Assembly: GCA_021234155.1 (NCBI GenBank)
Contig: JAJEKV010000003.1
Coordinates: forward strand, 18,646,386 to 18,710,385
DNA length: 64,000 bases
Direction of reading: 5' to 3'
DNA from: Isoetes taiwanensis
Taxonomy: Eukaryota; Streptophyta; Lycopodiopsida; Isoetales; Isoetaceae
The notes under the pieces are model-generated. The model searched no databases, had not been told where the DNA came from, and saw only the letters and a program-made list of their open reading frames with translations. This document shows positions 57,301 through 64,000 of the stretch, piece after piece (within the stretch, counting starts at the first letter, position 1; each line of letters opens with the position of its first letter). Both the position numbers and the translations under genes were made by a program.

Positions 57301-58730
57301 ATAGCCTGATAGCTTGTAGGGTTTCGCTTCCTTGTTCCCGCTCCTTTATTATGCTACGCCCGTCTTTATTAATTGCTAGTGTTGTCTTATCTTGTCCTAT
57401 TCTTTTTCTAGTTTTTCGTATGTGTGTCCAGGAAACATCGTACTGCACTCTATAAACCTTTCTGACAGTCGTACTCTGGCCTTCCCCTCTGGCAACTAGT
57501 CATCATTAATAGCTCCCCCCATCCATCGGATGGGTGACACGTCATTAGGGTTTAATGCATTGCAATATCCATATACTCACTATCGTATTATTCTTCTTTT
57601 ATTCTCGCCAATTCGGGTTAAAAATTTTAAAATTGGCATTTAGGATTAGCTACTCGTATTTTCCTACCGTTATTTGTTAAACGGTTATTAATTTCAAATT
57701 CCATCCCCGAAGTCTGAGTAGCGTGAATTGCTTCTCTACCCCTGGTGGATTAACACCCTTGATTTCGTCCTCTTTTCTGTGCTGTTGTAGTGATCGCACT
57801 CCGTCCATGGCCCAGCACTCCCGAATTTATACAAATTAGTCTATGTCTGATTTATTATGCAATATTATCTTCTATTCGTTCCTATCATAGCCAGAGGCAA
57901 CTCAAAGAGATTGCCAGTGGTAACTCAAAGACACATATCCAATTACAAGAGATAACTAAGGAAAGATGTAAGAATTAACGAGCATTTTCTTTGAAATTCC
58001 TGGTCGGGTGATGTGTATCCTCAAACTGCCTCCCCCCCCCAAAACCCGAATTGTATGTCCTTTACCAATATGCTATTCTACTATTATGGTTCCGGTACTC
58101 ACTTGGTAAACGCAATCCGCAACCCACAACCCGCAACCCGCTGAAAATAGAATGTTCTGGAAGCTCAAATATCAAATTCAAGGCCAACCAATATTTTTAT
58201 GGGATGGATGAACTTGTCAATTGCTTATATATCAAATATTAGCTCAAAATGCATTATTTCCTTGTAAAAGCTGTTGTATTTAAACTACAACTACCTTTTA
58301 GGAACCATAATTGGTTCTGAGGAGGCAGAAAGCAGTTTTGACCCTGTCATGTTTGAATAGTCCTATCTTTCTTCACAGACTTCGGATTGACATGTGGTTT
58401 TTTGTGTTTTTTTCTCTATCTCGTGTAGAAAACTATTATGGTAATCAAAAAATTTGAAAAAATCTTTTTGTCAAAACTGTTTGACTTTATTTAAACATGA
58501 ACCTTTTGGTACTTGATCCCTCGAGTTTGTTAGAGCATAACTTATAAGAATGGAGGTGTATATATTTTTAGATATTTTTTTAGTAGAGCATGACTGTCAT
58601 ATATGAACTTCTAGGAAGGGTTCGAATAGATTTTGTACCGTTGATTTTATACGAATTTTAAAGTGAACACTACAAATGGACTATTTTTGGTCCATCATGG
58701 GACAACTCTAGTGTTAAGGCAAGTAGTTGA
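57301..58730. other. Non-coding interval
   Basis: AT-rich, with short simple-sequence patches (for example CCGCAACCCRCAACCCGC near 58110-58140). I see no gene or mobile element. Confidence 0.5.
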
Positions 58731-61066
58731 TTATGGCAAGAAACCTTTGTACCCAATGGAGACCGAATACTGGACAGTCACTTTTTCTCCAGTAATCTTC
58801 TTCACAAGGGCCACTTTTCTTCTCAACTCGGCCGGTACCTTAGGGGGCAGAGTCTCTTTATGTTTTGCATTTTTAGCCTTCCAATTCTTTAGGAAGTCCT
58901 TTGACCAGAATACAAACTTTTTGATGTCATCATTACTGACCTTGTATTTGCCCAGCAATCCAATTTCAGATAATGCCACATCCCCCGATAGCCTTTGTAA
59001 CTCAGCTCCTATAGCTGACTTCATTGTACGTACATCCTTCACATGGTTGCAGCCAAGAAGGACATCCTATCCTTAGTGAAAGCACTCTTCTTGTATAAGA
59101 CTTCCTTCTTCAGGCACTGGTTTAAAACCCAAATGGTCTCAGTGTCATCTAGCCCCTGAGTCTTTCTCATCTCTGACACATTCAAGTCAAAGATGCTTAC
59201 ATCAACAGGAGGCACCCTACCCATAGTATCTGGCAACTTCTTTTGTGCATAAGCATCCCAGAATTCATTCTGCTTGAGCCATACTGCCTCTTTACAAAAG
59301 ACAATCTTATACGAATCTGTTGGACCTGACCTGCTAGTTGTGCTATCAGAATATCTGCATTGTCATCACCACCTTTTTTCTTCGATTTTCTTGCAGTCTT
59401 CTTCTTCTCCTGTATAATTGTCTGCGACAGAGTCCGCTCAAGCAGCATGAATGCCTCATACTTTGACCCGCCCTCTCTGGTGGGTAATGGGCAGCCATAT
59501 TCCACCCACTGTTGACGTGTACGGCGCAGTTGCTCCACGTATGGACTACAATAGTACAGGAATTGAATCAGTATCTTAGACCAGAAACACGCCTGGCACG
59601 AATTGAATAGAATTGAATTGATCAACACAAAAAACGCAGCTGGCGTGAAATGAATTGAGCTATGAACGCAATTCACGCCAGGCGTGCTTTTAAATCAAAG
59701 CAATTCGCGCCAGGCATGCTTTATGCTGTGTAGAAAGCACGCTTGGCTTGAATTAAATTGAATTAAGCTATATACGCAATTCACAACAGATGTGCTTTTA
59801 AATCAATTTAATCATGCCAGGTGTGCTTTAAAACACGTCTGGCGTGAATTCAATTGATTTAAAAGCACGTCTGGTGTGAATTAGAATGATTTAAAAGCAT
59901 GACTGAATATTAAAATGGTAACATCCTACTGTAGTTAATTACCTTTTGCATAGAAATGTCTTCCCCATTTCGTTTAAAGTTGCACTAATCTCAATCATAT
60001 CTGCAGGTGAAGTATTGGCATCCAAGAGTCGACACCTCCTATACGCATAGTGATTGTAGAACATGGTTTGGCCTATTTGTTCTGCCTGCCTGATGAGGGC
60101 CTTTTCTGCCTCAACGGAATGCTGCCCATCGATGATGACGAATTTAATGTCATCATTTAATAATAACTCCACGGTGTTCGACCACACAGCAGGCTTGTTT
60201 GTAATCGTATCCTAAGGTAACACATCTGCTAGCATAGGCATTTGAACTGGATTACTAATCATACTATGAACAATCTCCATGGCATGTGATGAATCATATC
60301 TTCTGCTAATATAAATGGAGCTTGGTGAATGGATGAGGCACTTCACGTGGATCTGAAAAGTTGTCTTAAGACCACATGGATAATGGTCAGAGTACTTATT
60401 CAGCTTGTTCATGGCCTCTAGCTGCGCCACTCTGTCCTGTTCATTCTCAAACACGGAAGCCTGCAAGTTGAGCATCCTTCCCTAGATTCAGGACCCTCCT
60501 AGAAGCTTTCAAGTCAGCTAATTCTCTAGCTTGCTGCAAGTAGTGACTTGGTGTCGGTTTATTGAACATGCCTCTATGCACAGCTGTAACCCCGTGGCAA
60601 ATAGATATTGGTGTAACTGCTACATTAGTGGGCCAGCCATACTTAAAACATGTCTCACCATTCACATCTGTCTTCATGAAGGTATCTTTGTATGCAGTAG
60701 CTCTACAATGAGTAAGTCTGAGCAGATCTTTCTTCGGCTTATATGTCATCTCCAAGAGCAATTTGCAGTTGGTGTCATCCTCTTCCTCACAAGAGATTAC
60801 GATCCCTTGTTTGGTCATCTTGTCTGCTTCCTTTTCCCTCGAGAAGAGCGTTAGGTCGAGCTTGCCATTTGTCTTGGCGAGGTCAACGTACCACTCGGCA
60901 CCCTCATCTATTTCCTCTTCAGTGCATGCAGGGTCAATGGTTGCTATAAGAATAGGCCCTTCGTTATCTAAGGTGAGATCATATGGTATTACATCTGGGT
61001 CGTCTACCCTTGGCTTCTTACCAGGAATAGACCCCGAATTATTAGGGGTTTTCTTCCTCTTGGGCA
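58731..61066 (-). pseudogene. Spliced gene remnant with DGQH motif (ParB/DGQHR-like), frameshifted
   Basis: Two exons are supported. Exon 61066-59943 follows an acceptor TTTTGCAG and ends at donor AAAAG|GTAATT. Exon 59545-about 58735 follows acceptor ATTGTAG. The 397-bp intron joins in phase. Exon 1 starts PKRKKTPNNSG, includes IPYDLTLDNEGPILIATIDP and HGVTAVHRGMFNKPTPSHYL, and later KFVIIDGQHSVEAEKALI, which resembles the DGQHR motif of ParB-like domains. Exon 2 has a Lys-rich block (EKKKTARKSKKKGGDD) and ends VQYSVSIGYKGF. A stop near 60213, a frameshift near 60475 and two more near 59300 and 59040 make it a pseudogene. The family is uncertain; no transposon terminal structure is seen. Confidence 0.6.
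59583..59895. repeat. Palindromic (GCACGCCTGGCGTGAATT-type) repeats in intron
   Basis: Within the intron, at least eight degenerate copies of CACG(C/T)CTGGCGTGAATT and its reverse complement alternate with TTTTAAATCAATT-like spacers. Related motifs recur at 61120-61380. Confidence 0.75.
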
Positions 61067-62550
61067 CTGCAAAAGAAGATGAACATGATTTAGAATACTT
61101 TTGTGAACATGAGATCATGTTTGGCGTGAATTTCAAGCTATATTAGTATAATTCATTCACGCTTGGCATGTTTGTAGCTCCTATTGTAGACCACGCTTGG
61201 CATGAATTTGAAGCTAAATTAGTACAATTCATGCTTGACGTGTTTCTAGCTTCTATTACAGACCACTCTTGGCGTGAATTTGAAACCAAATTAGTCTAAT
61301 TCATGCTTGGCGTGTTTCTATCTCCTATTAGTATAATTCAAGCTTGGCATGTTTTTAGCTCTTATTATAGACCCTTTATGCATCTTTTACACTACGTACC
61401 CTCACTGAAGACTGCTATCTCTAAGTGTCAAACCTCAGTTCACTGAGCGTGTACCCCTCTATTTAAAACTACTAAGAACTATATTCTAAATGGGTGTGTA
61501 CCCCTCTGTTAAAAACTACCAAGAACTATATTCTAAAAAATAGAACAAAATTATATTCTAAAAAATAGAGAATCATAGCATTAACTGAAGGTAATATACC
61601 TTGTATATTGCAGAGAAAGAATTCAAACTCCTGCAAAGCATAATACTCTCTACACAGTGTGTATTTTGTGGCAAAAAGGCAAATTAAATACCTTGAATAG
61701 GTTATGTTTGACAGTTTACTTAGAGGAAGAGAGTGGCCACTTCAGCTAGAAAAGACCCAAATGATTGCTGCCACTATAAACAGCTTGGATACATCCTATC
61801 GCCTAATTCTAGAACAAAAGGCTTTGGAATTATAACTTGTAATGGTTAAAAAGGTAATATATACAGACAAAACACTGTCTAGAAATTATATTCAATGTCA
61901 TAGATAACTATTTTCAGATGCACTTATCATAGAAAGTGGCAAATAGGTGGTCAACTTTTGAACAACTCATTTGCATTTCACAGCGGCAAAGCTATCTTGT
62001 TACAATATCCATTGCCCTAGCTCTATTTTCTTGCGTGACATTCCTAATTTTAGGTCTCTCGTTTTCCACTTGTTTTCTAGCAAAAGTCATAACCTCCTCT
62101 AAGATCCAGTAAAGGAGAAAGGAACTGATCTGCTCTAAGAGATTGCTTCTAATTCCATTGGAAAGGCTTTTGTGCTTTTATTGGCATAATATTAGTGTCC
62201 ATTGCAGTGATCGTTATTCCAAACAACTGAACTATAAATAAGTTTACATTTGCATTGTTACTGTTAAAACAATAGAAATAGTTTTTTTCATCTGTATATA
62301 TAAAAAAAAAAAAAAAAAAAAAAAAGAATAGTGTAGGAGAAAGGCAAATAAAATGCAGGGCCAAATACATAGTTAATGCAATGATGGCCTTGCAACCAAC
62401 AGTAGAGTGATTATGCTAATGCACGCAGCTACTATTGCAGCTTAACTGTAGATTAGCTTGAAAATATATTGCACACGCATGGAAAACTAATAGAATATTC
62501 TAGCAGTTAAAAAGATCTCCAAGAACATCCTAGCAGTTAATAGAACAGTC
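61067..62550. other. Upstream intron and AT-rich region, repeats and poly(A)
   Basis: 61120-61380 holds about four tandem ~65-bp units with CACGCTTGGCRTG(AATTTGAAGCTAAATTAGT). A short exon-like stretch on the minus strand (about 61631-61600) sits between TGCTTTGCAG and GTATAT. Another minus-strand open stretch (about 62150-62005; MTFARKQVENERPKIRNV) looks coding and may be a further exon of the pseudogene at 58731-61066. A run of 24 A lies at 62302-62325. No other gene is seen. Confidence 0.4.
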
Positions 62551-63125
62551 TGTTAGAATAGTTCATGTTATAATTGTTTGATCCAGTCTGAGATTGAAGA
62601 CTACATCATGAGGGTGAGATTCATTTAACCTAATGTAGGTGATGGTGATTTATTTCTAAGGTGCCATTAGACCGTAAGACCATTGGTTCGATGAAGACGT
62701 TTATATTTATGGTAAATGGACACCTAATATGTGGCTAAGGGGGAAACTTTGTTCAAAACTTCCTGTTTGAGTTTTACATGATAAGCCTAGCTCGATCGGT
62801 CCGCCTTAGCGGCCGGATCCAGGGCTATAACATAATCAAGAAGTATTGATTTGATTATCGGCCATATTGAAGTTGAATGCAGGTGCTGGATGGATTATCG
62901 GACCTAAAGCTTGGGTTGTCGGGTGCAGGTCAACCAAGCTACAATAGCTTGGTCAATACCAATGCTACAGTGTTTTTACTGTAGCTATTATAAGGTTTGA
63001 AAACAATTGTTTAAGTTGTGAAGATAAACCAAAGGGAGAAATTAGCTAGAGATTATTGCTTGTTTCTATTCAATTTTATCTTTGAATAGATTATCTGCTA
63101 GTACCGTTGTGTTTAAAATTCATCA
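62551..63125 (+). repeat. Ty1/copia 5' LTR
   Basis: TGTTAGAATAG to AAAATTCATCA, 575 bp, followed after one base by an initiator-Met primer site. A TATAAGG lies near 62989. The 3' LTR is beyond the window. Confidence 0.8.
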
Positions 63126-63126
63126 T

Positions 63127-63139
63127 TGGTATCAGAGCC
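63127..63139 (+). promoter_or_regulatory. Primer-binding site (initiator Met tRNA), copia element
   Basis: TGGTATCAGAGCC, the standard site in plant copia elements. Confidence 0.93.
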
Positions 63140-63161
63140 AGAGATTCAAGGTGAAATAATC

Positions 63162-64000
63162 ATGTCTAGTTTGGTGCTAATTTGCTTAATGCCATTGAGG
63201 TGTTTAAAGGAGAAAGTGGTTTCCAAGCTTGGAAACAAAGCATCCAAGAGGTTCTGGAGTTTGAAAAGTTATGGCATTTGGTTGATCCAAGTGCAGGTAG
63301 ACGTCCTACTGCTAATGTTAGTGCAGGATCTGCAAATGTTGCAGGAGCTAGTTCAAGCTCAAGTAGAGAAGGTTCCACGGTTGGAGGAGATGCTGAAGCA
63401 AGTGGAGGAAAGGATAGTACAATATCATCAAGCATTCAGATAGATGATGAACTCAAAATTAAAGAAGCTCAAGCAATTATTAGTTGTAAGGTTGGTCCTG
63501 CAATTAAGCTTAAGCTCAGAGGATTAAGCCCGATTGAAATGTGGTCATACATGATTAAGAACTATGAAGCCAAAACTTCTTCACAGATAGATGTGCTGGA
63601 AAAACAATTGAGGAAATTGAAACTTCATGATAAAGAAAATATTACAGAGTTTCTTGAAAATTTTGATTCAATCATTGCTGATTTAGAAGGGGCAGGGGTA
63701 ATTCTAAATGAACAGTACCAGCTTTTAGCAATCTCAAGGGCAGTATCTCATAATGCTTATCTGGCCACGCTCTTGAGGAATATTGCTAGGTCAAAGGAAC
63801 ATGCAATTCAAATAATAAGGACAGAATTTGAATAAAAACAAATGGGCCAAGAGGAAGATGATCAAGCCATTGAAGTGTTGTATGCTAGAAATTTCAGAGC
63901 AAAAAAGGGAAATGATGTTGCAAGCAAGGAAAGAATTGGTCCATGTTACAATTGTAACAAATATGGCCACTTGAAGGCTGACTGTCATAAGAAGGCAGGG
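63162..64000 (+). pseudogene. gag: Ty1/copia gag, partial at window end
   Basis: The product is the capsid protein of a copia element. The ATG at 63162 is one base out of frame with the main open stretch (63182-63835). That stretch has FKGESGFQAWKQSIQEVLEF, AQAIISCKVGPAIKLKLRG, MWSYMIKNYEAKT and LRKLKLHDKENITEFLENFD, matching the UBN2/retrotran_gag fold of copia elements. A stop at 63833-63835 precedes the CCHC zinc knuckle CYNCNKYGHLKADC (63944-63985). Protease and pol lie beyond the window. Confidence 0.88.

Noticed and set aside
59583-59895. CRISPR-like spaced palindromes
   Set aside because: Eukaryotic intron, irregular spacing, degenerate copies in both orientations and no cas-like genes.
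62302-62325. Run of 24 A as a LINE or SINE tail
   Set aside because: No retroelement body or target duplication is recognisable beside it; treated as simple sequence.

Overview
The window is a repeat-dense piece of a plant (streptophyte) nuclear genome. The evidence is Ty3/Gypsy chromoviruses and a Ty1/copia element primed by initiator-methionine tRNA, a canonical Helitron, several LINEs with APE-type endonuclease, TATAAATA promoters, and host-type coding remnants with GT-AG introns. Nothing fixes the species. The depth of nesting suggests a large genome such as that of a seed-free plant or charophyte, which is a guess. I see no clearly intact host gene.

Layout. 1-3600: decayed OTA-type Ty3/Gypsy pol and a probable LTR. 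3600-4640: hairpin-rich non-coding DNA. 4644-50345: a three-level nest of one chromovirus family. Element A (+, LTRs 4644-6106 and 48917-50345, target duplication ACTTC) was entered by element B (-, LTRs 7460-8969 and 35286-36775, duplication TATGT). B landed inside A's first open reading frame. B was then entered in its reverse transcriptase by element C (+, 15627-28812, 13.2 kb, duplication ATGCA) and in its 3' untranslated region by a Helitron (9345-12533). A also took a LINE (37876-41530) in the TATA box of its second open reading frame. 50346-57300: a reverse-strand LINE with its own ORF1 and endonuclease, a decayed gene, and a 5'-truncated LINE. 58700-61070: a spliced reverse-strand pseudogene with a DGQH motif. 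62551-64000: 5' LTR, primer site and gag of a copia element.

The main discovery is in the A/B/C family. Besides gag and a chromodomain-bearing pol, each element carries two extra open reading frames upstream of gag. The first, intact in C at 17839-19092, is a histone H3 split in two. It begins with the exact canonical H3 tail MARTKQTARK (lysines 4 and 9 included) and ends with an ungapped 89-residue H3 histone fold finishing in GERP. About 318 residues of charged, proline-rich sequence lie between them. The second extra frame codes for an unrecognised acidic protein. Both frames are preceded by the same module: two ~67-nt hairpins, then TATAAATA about 100-125 bp before the ATG. The twelve hairpins have arms that covary between A and B/C.

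The family therefore appears to encode its own H3-like protein from a dedicated internal promoter, together with an integrase ending in a chromodomain, a fold that in other proteins reads the H3 tail. I infer a chromatin-mimicry or self-targeting system. The nesting of three family members is compatible with this but does not prove it.
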